Origin: Nodosilinea nodulosa PCC 7104
GTDB taxonomy: Bacteria > Cyanobacteriota > Cyanobacteriia > Phormidesmidales > Phormidesmidaceae
Reading direction: 5' to 3'
DNA: 64,000 nucleotides
NCBI RefSeq assembly: GCF_000309385.1
Contig: NZ_JH976537.1
Location: 4,960,795-5,024,794, forward strand
Shown here: positions 9,174 through 16,837 of the stretch, piece after piece
Layout of the letters: each line of letters starts with the position of its first letter
How positions within the stretch are numbered: the first letter of the stretch is position 1
Made by a program: the position numbers and the translations under genes
The notes under the pieces: generated by a model
Databases searched by the model: none
What the model was told of the DNA's origin: nothing
What the model saw: only the letters and a program-made list of their open reading frames with translations

Positions 9174-10517
9174 TCATAAATCCAGCACCACCTGGGCTGT
9201 TTGGGGTTTAGACACGCAGATTAACACCGAGCCAGGTTCAGGGGTGCCGGTCGGCGGTTCCTCGTAGGCCACCTCACCAGACTCCAGGCGACACATGCAG
9301 GTGAGGCAGATCCCGGCCCGGCAGCTGTAGTCAGGCTCCAGGCCCTGGTCTTCGGCAAACTCCAGCAGGGTGCCGTCGGCGGGGGTCCAGGTCGCAGTTT
9401 TGCCCGACTTGGCGAAAACGACTTCGGCGGTGGCGGCAGCGCCAATCGGGTCGACAGCCGCTGAGTTAACCGCCGCCGGGTCGACAGCCGCCTTCGCCGT
9501 GGGGGCAGCTTTGGCGAAAGACTCAAACCGGATCTGCTGCGGAGGAACGCCCAGAGCCATCAGGCCCGATCGCAGGGAGTCCATAAACGACGGCGAACCG
9601 CACAAAAAGTAGTCGGCATCCGCCGGAGCCACGGGCAGCAGCGTTTGAATTAACTCGGCATCGACGTAGCCCGTGCTGTGGTAGTGGCTGGCATCGTCTG
9701 GCCGAGGGCGGCTGTAGCAGTAGTGAACCTTGAGGCTGGGGGTTTGGGCCGCGATCGCCCCCACCTCATCTCGAAAGGCGTGGTAGCTGCCGTCCCTGGC
9801 TCCGTGCAAAAACCACAGAGGGCGGGCCGGGTTGCGCTGGCTGACGGCCTTGGCCATGCTGATCATGGGGGTGATGCCCACCCCGTTGCTAATCAGCACC
9901 GCCGGACGGGGACTGAGCACATCCAGCACAAATTTGCCCGCCGGGGGCTTAGCTTCAATAATCGAGCCCGCCTGCACCTGGTCGTGCATGAAGTGAGAAG
10001 CTACGCCGGGCGGCACGTCCCGATCCTTAGGTGGGCCTTCCCGCTTAATGGACAGCCGGTAGTGGGCCGGATCGTCGGCATAGTCCGACAGGGAATAGGT
10101 GCGAATCACGGGGCGAGGCTGACCCGGAATCGGCAGCCGAATGGTCAAAAACTGCCCCGGCACAAAGCCCGGCAGCGCCCCCCCATCCAGGGGCTTCAGG
10201 TAAAACGAGGTGATTTCCTGGCTTTCCGGCACCTTGCGCTCGACCACGAAGTTGCGCCAGTCCTGCCAGGTTGTGCTGGCCTGGGGCTGCACCCTGGTCT
10301 CAGGCAGCCGGGGTTTGACCCCCACCAGCCCAAACACTGCTCCAGCTCCGGCTCCCACCAGCGATCCGTAGAGGGTCAGCCGATGCAGGAGGCCATCGTC
10401 AATTTTGGCCAGGCCCAGCAGCCCTGCGGCCAAAATGCCCGTTGCCGAGGCCCCCATAACGGCGGCCTGGGTGCTTCGCCAAAAGGGATTGGGAATGCGT
10501 TCGAGAATGTCGGCCAT
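9174..10517 (-). CDS. Membrane-anchored FAD/NAD(P) reductase with C-terminal [2Fe-2S] ferredoxin domain
   Basis: This 447-residue protein starts at an ATG with a GGAG motif. Residues about 15-65 hold two hydrophobic Ala/Gly-rich segments. The flavin domain has RTYSLSDYADDP near 138, and the nucleotide-binding domain has LISNGVGITPMISM near 205. After an Ala-rich linker, a plant-type ferredoxin domain carries CRAGICLTC with a distal Cys in VLICVSK. This is the layout of Hmp/class IB oxygenase reductases, which pass electrons from NAD(P)H through FAD to an iron-sulphur centre. The N-terminal anchor is unusual and places it at a membrane. Its partner could be the adjacent GMC enzyme, but this is inferred. 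Confidence 0.8.
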   Translation of the reverse strand: MADILERIPNPFWRSTQAAVMGASATGILAAGLLGLAKIDDGLLHRLTLYGSLVGAGAGAVFGLVGVKPRLPETRVQPQASTTWQDWRNFVVERKVPESQEITSFYLKPLDGGALPGFVPGQFLTIRLPIPGQPRPVIRTYSLSDYADDPAHYRLSIKREGPPKDRDVPPGVASHFMHDQVQAGSIIEAKPPAGKFVLDVLSPRPAVLISNGVGITPMISMAKAVSQRNPARPLWFLHGARDGSYHAFRDEVGAIAAQTPSLKVHYCYSRPRPDDASHYHSTGYVDAELIQTLLPVAPADADYFLCGSPSFMDSLRSGLMALGVPPQQIRFESFAKAAPTAKAAVDPAAVNSAAVDPIGAAATAEVVFAKSGKTATWTPADGTLLEFAEDQGLEPDYSCRAGICLTCMCRLESGEVAYEEPPTGTPEPGSVLICVSKPQTAQVVLDL

Positions 10518-10622
10518 GGGGCGGTCTCCAGGGAAGAGGGCGATCGGGGCAGGGCAGGGACAGGTGCAAGATGCTGACGGACGTAGTTCCACCAGGGAAC
10601 AATCCCCTGGCGAGCAATTGGG

Positions 10623-11423
10623 CTAGGCCATTGGGGTATCGGCCTCGCAGCAGCAGCTGGTGCAGAGGCAGGGCGTCTCAACATTGGGGCAGAGCTTGCC
10701 GCAGAGGTGGCGGGGGTTGGCCCTGGTCCAGCGCAGATAGACCTCTACCGCTGCCAGCATCGCCAGGGGCGGGGCGAAGTAGTAAATCCAGAAGGCGGTC
10801 CAGACCTGGGCGGGCAGGGCCGAGGCAAAGCTGCGGGCCGGGTTGATGCTCATACCCGAAATCGGCGCGGCAAAGGTGATGTAGGTGGCGACCATCAGCC
10901 CGGCAAAGAGGCCTGTGAGCTGAGACCAGCGCTTGTGGTTCGAGACTACCAGCACCATCAGCATCAGCCCAAAGGCCATGATGAATTCCGCCAGCAAAGC
11001 GGCGGGCCATCCCCAGGGGCCGGGTACCGTCACTATGTAGTCGATGGGCCGGTCGGTAAAGGCCGTTTGCAGCGCGATCGCCACCAGCCAGACCCCCACC
11101 AGGCCGCCGATAAACTGAGCCACCACGTAGAAAAAGGCATCCCAGGGGGCCAGCTTGCCGAGGCGAAAAAAGGCCAGGGTCACCGCCGGGTTGATGTGGG
11201 CACCGGAGCGCTTGCCCCAGGGCGAGTAGATGATCGCGATCGCGGTCAGCCCCATAGCCACCCCCATTAGCACCCCCCGCCCACCGCTGGGAATGAGGGC
11301 ATAGACGGGGGAATTGGGGTAAAACAGCAGGGTCGCAAACCCGCCCGCTGAAACCATAAACAGGCCCAGCCCCCAGGCTTCGATCGCATACTCTGGCCAG
11401 TGACGGCGGAGGGAAGACAGCAT
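10623..11423 (-). CDS. Aquaporin/MIP-family channel with Cys-rich C-terminal tail
   Basis: The 266-residue protein has six predicted membrane segments and both NPA boxes, AHINPAVTLAF near residue 77 and SINPARSFAS near 185, so the pore fold is intact. Water, glycerol, ammonia or hydrogen peroxide are possible solutes. The second NPA is followed by R, as in most MIPs. The last 28 residues are unusual: LCGKLCPNVETPCLC and TSCCCEAD contain seven cysteines and should lie in the cytoplasm. The gene begins 8 bp after the SDR gene ends, which indicates co-transcription. The tail could bind metal or a cluster, or act as a redox switch. This is not known for the family as far as I recall. Confidence 0.85.
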   Translation of the reverse strand: MLSSLRRHWPEYAIEAWGLGLFMVSAGGFATLLFYPNSPVYALIPSGGRGVLMGVAMGLTAIAIIYSPWGKRSGAHINPAVTLAFFRLGKLAPWDAFFYVVAQFIGGLVGVWLVAIALQTAFTDRPIDYIVTVPGPWGWPAALLAEFIMAFGLMLMVLVVSNHKRWSQLTGLFAGLMVATYITFAAPISGMSINPARSFASALPAQVWTAFWIYYFAPPLAMLAAVEVYLRWTRANPRHLCGKLCPNVETPCLCTSCCCEADTPMA

Positions 11424-11431
11424 AGAACGTC

Positions 11432-12235
11432 CTACTGCTCCTGATAGTTCCAGGTCAGGCCGCCGTCGACAAAGAAGGTGCTGCCCGTGATGTAGTCGGC
11501 ATCGCCAGAGGCCAGAAATTCCACCAGCCCCGATACATCTTTAGGCTGCCCCAGCCGGCCGAGGGGGATATTTTTGAGCAGGGCACCCAGCTTTTCGGCA
11601 TCGTTGAGCAGCTTGGTATTGATCGGCGTTTCGATCGCCCCCGGAGCCACATTATTAATGGTGATGCCGTAGGGGGCCAGCTCCACCGACAGATCGCGGG
11701 TGAGCATTTTTAGGCCGCCTTTGCTGGCGCAGTAGGCGGCAAAATTGGGAAACGGCAGCTCTTCGTGGACGGAGCTAATGTTGATGATTTTGCCGGGGCG
11801 CTGGGTTTCGATCAGGTGCTGCACCATCGCCTGGGTGGCGAAGAAAACCCCTTTCAAATTGACGTTGATTACGGCGTCAAAGTCTTTTTCGGTAACCTCC
11901 CAAAAGGGGGCATTTTTTTCGATCCCGGCGTTGTTGACCAGCACATCCAGCCTGCCGTAGTGGGCCACACTTTCGGCGATCAAACGTCGAACATCGTCCA
12001 CCATACCCAGATCGGCGCCAATGCTGTAGCCCCTGTCGTTGTCGCAGTAGCCTTCAGCCGGGTGGCAATCGCCGCCCGCTGCCCGCACCTTTGCCAGGGT
12101 TTCGTCTGCCCCCTCAGGGTGGGAGCGATAGTTGATCACCACCTGGGCACCGGCTTCGGCCAGGCGAATGGCGATCGCCTGGCCAATGCCCTGGCTACTG
12201 CCGGTTACCAGGGCAACTTTTCCAGCGAGTTTCAT
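11432..12235 (-). CDS. Short-chain dehydrogenase (glucose 1-dehydrogenase-like)
   Basis: The 267-residue protein begins MKLAGKVALVTGSSQGIGQ, with an AAGGAG ribosome site 6 nt upstream of the ATG. That rules out the upstream start at 12328. The classical SDR features are TGSSQGIG near residue 9, VNNAGIEKN near 100, INISSVHEE near 155 and catalytic YCASKGG near 173. NAD(P)-dependent oxidation of glucose or a related sugar or alcohol is the usual label for close relatives. An insert, YCDNDRGYSIGADLG near residue 60-75, lengthens the region after beta-3 and is not typical of the family. It is the first gene of the minus-strand group that continues with the MIP channel. Confidence 0.85.
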   Translation of the reverse strand: MKLAGKVALVTGSSQGIGQAIAIRLAEAGAQVVINYRSHPEGADETLAKVRAAGGDCHPAEGYCDNDRGYSIGADLGMVDDVRRLIAESVAHYGRLDVLVNNAGIEKNAPFWEVTEKDFDAVINVNLKGVFFATQAMVQHLIETQRPGKIINISSVHEELPFPNFAAYCASKGGLKMLTRDLSVELAPYGITINNVAPGAIETPINTKLLNDAEKLGALLKNIPLGRLGQPKDVSGLVEFLASGDADYITGSTFFVDGGLTWNYQEQ

Positions 12236-13170
12236 AGAGGCTCCTTGGGGTAGGCAAATGGATGGGGCAAAAAACGTTGTGGCTAAAGGCAGAGCTGAGC
12301 AGTGGATAGGTCTTATATAAAGAGTCAACCCCTGCTCAAAGATGAGAACTCGATTAGACTTTGGGGTAGAAAAGTAAAGAAAATAGACGCAGGGTTTTTC
12401 CTGGTGGTTTTAGGGCCTGCGCCCCAGGTCATCGCCCAGATTATTGCCCAGGCCATGGGCAGTAGCCAAACAGGCCTTGGCATCACCCCGCGCAGGCGCT
12501 TGAAATCCAGGCTGGTTGACGCTGATTCACTCGGGGGAGCGGCGCGATCGCCAGCGGTTCAACGGGTCTATGAGCAAGATTTATGCTCAATTCATGACAA
12601 GGCCAGAACAAAACTAGCTCCAGCTTGTACCGGCACAGGCTGTGGGGCAACCCATAAATAGCGTATGTCTTTAAAAATACAAAAATACCCCATAGACAGC
12701 CGCTAAGTTATCCCCAACCCTGGTTGACTGACAAAACCCTTGAAACCCTGATTTTGCCGTAGGTTTGGTTAGCGTTAGCGTAACCCAAAAAACGTTTCTG
12801 GTGTTGGTTTTTGTTTTGCCAAACACCAACTTACATCAGAACTTTTGTCAGTTAATCAGCCCTGAACTACGCTAAAGAGGGCTTACCGCTTACGGGAATG
12901 CAGGAATTGCATGGGGGACATGTAGCTTTTATTCTCGCAAAAATATTTTGTAGCTGAACACACCAAACACCTCTATCAACATCGGTAGTTTGATAGGCAA
13001 GAGCAAGGGATTAAAAAACTCATCTGCTTTGTATTGAAGCGCCGCAGGCGTTTTTTCTCGATGTACAGTAGCACGCTCAGCCACCGAGCCAGGGCCCCAG
13101 GCAGCGGCAAGCGGCAGGTAGATTGGCCGCCCTAGTTGAGCAATTCTGAAATTTGCTGAGGATTCAGGCA
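12236..13170. other. 935-bp intergenic region with one MITE copy
   Basis: This divergent region separates the redox gene group from the ClC channel gene. Apart from the MITE copy at 12720-12859 no gene is supported. The open frames at 12302-12661 (plus) and 12929-13180 (minus) have no ribosome site, no domain and an atypical composition. The segment 12302-12330 is AT-rich (TCTTATATAAAGAGTCAACC) and may contain the promoter of the SDR gene, since its reverse complement holds a TTGACT hexamer followed by TATATAA. Confidence 0.5.
12720..12859 (+). repeat. MITE-like element, copy A (140 bp)
   Basis: The element begins CTGGTTGACTGACAAAAC and ends ACTTTTGTCAGTTAATCAG, giving imperfect terminal inverted repeats of about 17 bp. 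It matches the reverse complement of the element at 60854-61018. The first 29 bases are identical, and GCCGTAGGTT, CACCAAC and TACATCAGAA blocks are shared inside. No flanking target duplication is visible here, so this copy is probably older or decayed. It encodes no protein. Confidence 0.7.
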
Positions 13171-14583
13171 GTGACAACACAATCGGATTTGACCCAATCA
13201 GCGTCCCAAACCGCAGCCATTTCCGAAGGAGAAGGTGCGGGGGCGGGACAGCTTACCTATCCTCAGCTTGTTTTATGTGCAGGGCTGATCGGCATCATTG
13301 GCGGTGTCGTAGCAACGCTCTACTACTTCGTTTTAGAAACCCTGATGCACGGCGTCTGGCATACGCTACCCGAAAAAATTGAGCCCTATTTCCCCGCCTG
13401 GCTGCCCACCGACAACTATGTGTGGATAGCCACCACCGTCGGCGGCTTTTGCGTCGGCCTGGTGCTCTATTTCATGGGATTGCCCGGCGAGATGGCCCAG
13501 GTCGTAGATAGAATTCACAACCCTGGCCGCATCGATATTCGCAAAACCCCGGCCATGGTGATTGCCTCCCTGATCGCTATTACCTCGGGCGGTAGCGCTG
13601 GCCCTGAGGCCCCTCTGGTTCAGGTAAACGGCAGTTTTGGCAGCTGGCTGGGCGACACCCTGCGCGTCAATACCACCACGGTGCGAGTGCTGACGTTTTG
13701 CGGCATGAGTGCGGCCCTCGGCGCGTTCTTTGGGGCACCGATTGGGGCCGCTATGTTTGCCTTAGAAATTCCCCATCGGCGCGGGCTCGAATATTACGAA
13801 GCGATCGGCCCAGCTGTCATATCTGCTATTTTTTCCTTTGCTGTTTTTCGCATTAGCACAGGCATGACCATCGGCGGCTTTTATCATTTTGAATCGGTGC
13901 CGCCTTTGATCCCCATCAATTTGTTGGAGGGTTTGCTCTTGGGGGCCATTGGGGCAGGGGTAGCGGTCATGTTTATCTACATCTTTCGCGCTGTTGGCCA
14001 GCTGCTAGAGCCGCTGGAACACTACCGCATTGTGCTGGCCACCCTGGGCGGGCTTTCCATTGGGCTAATCGCCTTCTTCTTTCCCCAAACGCTGTTTTTT
14101 AGTGAGCAGCAAATCCACACCGTCATCGACACTGGTATGACGCTGGGAGTGACGATGCTGCTGCTGATTGCGGTGGCAAAAATGTTTGCGATTAGCTTTA
14201 CGCTCCACTCGGGCTTTTTGGGAGGGTTTATTTTTCCGCTGTTTTTCATTGGCGCCAATGTCGGACTGGCGATCGCCCTGGCGGTGCCCCAAATTCACCC
14301 AACCCTGGCCATGGTGTGTCTGATGGCCGCCGTCAACGTGGCCGTGACCAAAACCCCCATCAGCACCAGTATTATTCTCAGCGTGCTGTCGGGTACTACG
14401 ATGCTCCCGGTGATTGTAATCGCCAGCTTTACCAGCTTCCTGCTTACGGGCCAGGTAGCCATGATTGGCACCCAGCGATCGCGCAGCCTAGATCAAGAAA
14501 GCATCCCGTTCTGGTCGCAAAACGGTCTGATGGCGGGTTTACAGAAAATGACAGCGCCAGTTCAGGAAAGCTTGCAGGAGTAG
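13171..14583 (+). CDS. ClC-family chloride channel or transporter
   Basis: The 470-residue membrane protein has about ten hydrophobic segments. The selectivity block reads SGGSAGPEAPLVQVNGSFG. It aligns with the usual GGSLGREGPxVQ, so the gating glutamate is kept while the neighbouring Arg and Gly are Pro and Ala. The later motifs GGFIFPLFFIG and AVTKTPISTSIILS correspond to the GxFxP and helix-N to R pore regions. It should pass chloride or another anion across the plasma or thylakoid membrane. GTG at 13171 is preferred, with AGGA 8 nt upstream; a TTG at 13153 would add six residues. No CBS domain is present. Confidence 0.8.
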   Translation: MTTQSDLTQSASQTAAISEGEGAGAGQLTYPQLVLCAGLIGIIGGVVATLYYFVLETLMHGVWHTLPEKIEPYFPAWLPTDNYVWIATTVGGFCVGLVLYFMGLPGEMAQVVDRIHNPGRIDIRKTPAMVIASLIAITSGGSAGPEAPLVQVNGSFGSWLGDTLRVNTTTVRVLTFCGMSAALGAFFGAPIGAAMFALEIPHRRGLEYYEAIGPAVISAIFSFAVFRISTGMTIGGFYHFESVPPLIPINLLEGLLLGAIGAGVAVMFIYIFRAVGQLLEPLEHYRIVLATLGGLSIGLIAFFFPQTLFFSEQQIHTVIDTGMTLGVTMLLLIAVAKMFAISFTLHSGFLGGFIFPLFFIGANVGLAIALAVPQIHPTLAMVCLMAAVNVAVTKTPISTSIILSVLSGTTMLPVIVIASFTSFLLTGQVAMIGTQRSRSLDQESIPFWSQNGLMAGLQKMTAPVQESLQE

Positions 14584-14615
14584 GAGATTAGGAGGTACAG
14601 AAATCTGCAAGCTTG

Positions 14616-14662
14616 CCCCAACGCTCACAGCGCCCCGTTAGAGGGAGCCATGAGCGTTGGGG
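14616..14662. terminator. Bidirectional terminator between clc and psbA
   Basis: CCCCAACGCTCA (14616-14627) and TGAGCGTTGGGG (14651-14662) form a perfect 12-bp stem with a 23-nt loop. It sits between the convergent 3' ends of the ClC gene and psbA. No long T-tract follows on either strand, so it may also be an mRNA-stabilising 3' hairpin for psbA. Confidence 0.65.
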
Positions 14663-14706
14663 TTGGAGCACAGTTAAAACCGCTGACGGATGACTGGCCC
14701 GCAAAC

Positions 14707-15789
14707 CTAACCCGCTATGACCGGGGCGACAAAGGCCACCGGCAGCGCTTCACCCGACGCTAGATCCAGCGGAAAGTTATGGGCATTGCGCTCGTGGATA
14801 ACCTCAATGCCAAGGTTGGCCCGGTTTAAAATGTCGGCCCAGGTTGCAATAGGTCTACCTTGCCCGTCCAGGATGGACTGGTTGAAGTTAAACCCGTTCA
14901 GGTTAAACGACATTGTGCTAATGCCCAGGGATGCAAACCAAATCCCTATCACTGGCCAGGCGGCCAGAAAAAAGTGGAGCGATCGGGAGTTGTTAAACGA
15001 AGCATACTGAAAGATGAGACGGCCAAAGTAGCCGTGGGCCGCCACAATATTGTAAGTCTCCTCTTCCTGACCAAATCGGTAGCCGTAGTTTTGAGACTCC
15101 CCTTCGGTCGTTTCGCGCACCAGGGAGGATGTCACCAACGACCCGTGCATTGCCGCAAATAGGGCTCCACCAAAAACGCCGATTACACCCAGCATGTGGA
15201 AGGGATGCATCAGCACGTTGTGCTCAGCGGTGAACACAATCATAAAGTTGAATGTGCCAGAAACGCCCAGCATTAGCCCATCCGAAAAACTCCCCTGGCC
15301 GATGGGGTAAATCAATAGCACCGCCGTTGCCGCAGAAGCTGGGGCAGAGAAAGCAACCGGAATCCAGGGCCGCATACCGAGGCGGTAGCTCAACTCCCAC
15401 TGCCGCCCCATGTAGGCATAGACGGCAATCAAGAAGTGGAAAATAATCAGCTGGTAGGGGCCGCCGTTGTACAGCCATTCATCGAGGTTGGCGGCCTCCC
15501 AGATGGGATAAAAGTGTAGCCCAATGGCATTGGACGTCGGCACCACAGCCGCCGTGATTAGATTGTTGCCGTAGAGCAATCCGCCGCTAACCGGCTCACG
15601 GATGCCGTCGATATCCACCGGGGGAGCGGCAATAAACGCCAGAATGAAGGTCGTGGCTGCCACCAGGGCGGTGGGAATCAGCAAGACCCCAAACCATCCC
15701 ACGTACAGGCGATTTTCGGTACTGGTCACCCAGTCGCAAAATCGCCCCCACCAGCTATCGCGATCGCGGCTTTCTAAAAATGTAGTCAT
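14707..15789 (-). CDS. psbA: Photosystem II D1 protein, D1' (low-oxygen) variant
   Basis: The frame encodes 360 residues starting [20 protein letters not shown], the usual D1 length, with a C-terminal extension of 16 residues after Ala344. All functional ligands are present: TyrZ Y161, D170, E189, H190, H198, H215, S264, H272, H332, E333, H337, D342. The signature positions are A80, L158 and A286, together with P144 and M173 and Q130. Standard D1 has G80, F158, S or T286, C144 and P173. These substitutions define D1', the form expressed under microaerobic conditions in Synechocystis (psbA1) and Thermosynechococcus (psbA2). It assembles into thylakoid PSII. A strong promoter and a hairpin lie just upstream. 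Other psbA copies must exist elsewhere in the genome. Confidence 0.95.
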   Translation of the reverse strand: MTTFLESRDRDSWWGRFCDWVTSTENRLYVGWFGVLLIPTALVAATTFILAFIAAPPVDIDGIREPVSGGLLYGNNLITAAVVPTSNAIGLHFYPIWEAANLDEWLYNGGPYQLIIFHFLIAVYAYMGRQWELSYRLGMRPWIPVAFSAPASAATAVLLIYPIGQGSFSDGLMLGVSGTFNFMIVFTAEHNVLMHPFHMLGVIGVFGGALFAAMHGSLVTSSLVRETTEGESQNYGYRFGQEEETYNIVAAHGYFGRLIFQYASFNNSRSLHFFLAAWPVIGIWFASLGISTMSFNLNGFNFNQSILDGQGRPIATWADILNRANLGIEVIHERNAHNFPLDLASGEALPVAFVAPVIAG

Positions 15790-15805
15790 GATTGCAACCA
15801 AAAAT

Positions 15806-15836
15806 AAAGGGAGCAAGGCAAAAGCCTCCTCCCTTT
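15806..15836 (-). promoter_or_regulatory. Inverted repeat in the psbA leader, possible operator
   Basis: AAAGGGAG (15806-15813) and CTCCCTTT (15829-15836) form an 8-bp perfect inverted repeat. An inner GGC/GCC pair lies around a TTTT-containing centre. It overlaps the end of the -10 box and ends 17 nt before the psbA start codon. It could be an operator for an oxygen- or redox-responsive regulator, or a 5'-UTR hairpin that controls transcript stability. No regulator-specific motif was recognised. Confidence 0.4.
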
Positions 15837-15864
15837 TATAACTATATGGCTATATTTCTGTCAA
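15835..15864 (-). promoter_or_regulatory. Sigma-70-type promoter of psbA
   Basis: On the minus strand TTGACA (15864-15859) is followed after 18 nt by TATAAA (15840-15835). Reading one base earlier gives TTATAA with a 17-nt spacer. This is close to the consensus for the principal sigma factor. The predicted transcript start is about 40 nt upstream of the psbA ATG. Confidence 0.65.
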
Positions 15865-15910
15865 TCTATTTGTCCGCGATCGCCACTGGCTCCTCACTGC
15901 GGCCAGCCCA

Positions 15911-15940
15911 AAGAAAAAGGGCACCCTACCTGGGGTACCC
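15911..15940 (-). terminator. Rho-independent terminator downstream of the DUF4278 gene
   Basis: On the minus strand GGGTACCC (15940-15933) pairs with GGGTGCCC (15926-15919) through eight pairs including one T-G wobble, around a 6-nt loop. TTTTTCTT follows. It lies about 60 nt after the DUF4278 stop codon and separates that gene from the psbA promoter. Confidence 0.65.
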
Positions 15941-16000
15941 CTCACTGCTCCAGCTACAGCAAAACGCTGAGTCAGCGGCGCATAGCATTAGATTAGGCAG

Positions 16001-16417
16001 CTAGGCCAGTTTGTGCAGCTCGTCCTCAAGCTGAGTCAAAAGCTGATCGTTGCCCTGGGCACGAGCCACTTCAATGCGGTGCTGAATCGATCGCTGAATG
16101 TTGATGCGGTGGGCATCGGCTGCTTCCCGCAGCAGGTGCCGCCGAGCCCGTAAGCCCTGACCAGCAGACACTCGCCCGGCCTGAAATACCGGCTGCCGCT
16201 GGGCAACTTCCGTGGTAGGCTGCACCTGTCCTTGGGAATTGGTGCTGTAGCCTACGCCGCGATAGTTGTAGTCAGCCACCGGCTGGGGCACCGGCACATG
16301 GCTCACGTAGGAAAAATTCAGCCTATTGCCCCGGTAGCAACCGGTCAGCTCACTTTCCCGCACTTCGAGAGAAGGCGGGTTATAGTCGTATTCCACGCCG
16401 CGATAGCAAAGTTTCAT
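16001..16417 (-). CDS. DUF4278 domain protein
   Basis: The 138-residue protein begins MKLCYRGVEYDYNPPSLEV, the hallmark of DUF4278, a small domain almost confined to cyanobacteria. The motif recurs in weaker form as GCYRGNRLNF near residue 27 and NYRGVGYSTN near 51. The C-terminal half is charged and helical with many Arg, His and Gln. An AGGAGG ribosome site 6 nt upstream of the ATG supports the start. The function of the domain is unknown. The gene stands alone between psbA and the QueD-like gene. Confidence 0.8.
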   Translation of the reverse strand: MKLCYRGVEYDYNPPSLEVRESELTGCYRGNRLNFSYVSHVPVPQPVADYNYRGVGYSTNSQGQVQPTTEVAQRQPVFQAGRVSAGQGLRARRHLLREAADAHRINIQRSIQHRIEVARAQGNDQLLTQLEDELHKLA

Positions 16418-16837
16418 GTAACGCCTCCTGTTGACAAAGGATTTAACAAACTGCGTAAGCAGGGTGCGTTCCTTCAGGAGTCAATCTCCTTACTTCCGTC
16501 TAGAGCAGATGGAGCAACTGCCCCAGGCTGGCCTCAAGATGAACGTCAACTTATTGTTTCTGTATTCAATTTTACTAAATACGCTCGATGTCAACAAGCC
16601 ATGTCATTTTAATTTAGGTCAATATCTATCCCGCGACATAGCTTGTCTAGCAAGGGATTCAGCGGCAGAGGCAGCCATCGCGCTCCGGCAAATCTTTACG
16701 TTGTTTTTATGGCGATCGCGCCCCTCCGCCCGTTTCTCAAAGGCCAGCAATGGCCAGCAATTTGAACTATGCTGGTTATGTAACAGTTGCTTAACGTAGT
16801 GGCTCTCTGTACTGTCCCCCGTGGGGGCTTCACGCCT
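16418..16837. other. 420-bp divergent intergenic region
   Basis: The region separates DUF4278 (minus) from the QueD-like gene (plus). The only structure I see is CCCCCGTGGGGG (16816-16827), a short palindrome 10 nt before the QueD-like start codon, where it would occlude the ribosome site. Open frames on either strand here lack ribosome sites and domains. Confidence 0.45.

Noticed and set aside
12302..12661. 119-residue plus-strand frame in the region before the ClC gene
   Set aside because: No ribosome site, no domain, and it overlaps the likely promoter of the divergent SDR gene; probably chance.
12929..13180. 83-residue minus-strand frame overlapping the ClC start
   Set aside because: Overlaps the supported ClC start, lacks a ribosome site and has no recognisable motif.
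13597..13650. First reading of the ClC motif as having lost the gating glutamate
   Set aside because: Aligning GGSAGPEAPLVQ with GGSLGREGPxVQ shows the Glu is retained; only its neighbours differ.
14707..15789. Possibility that psbA is a pseudogene or divergent non-functional D1 because of its many substitutions
   Set aside because: All Mn, TyrZ, chlorophyll and QB ligands are intact and the substitutions coincide with the known D1' set.
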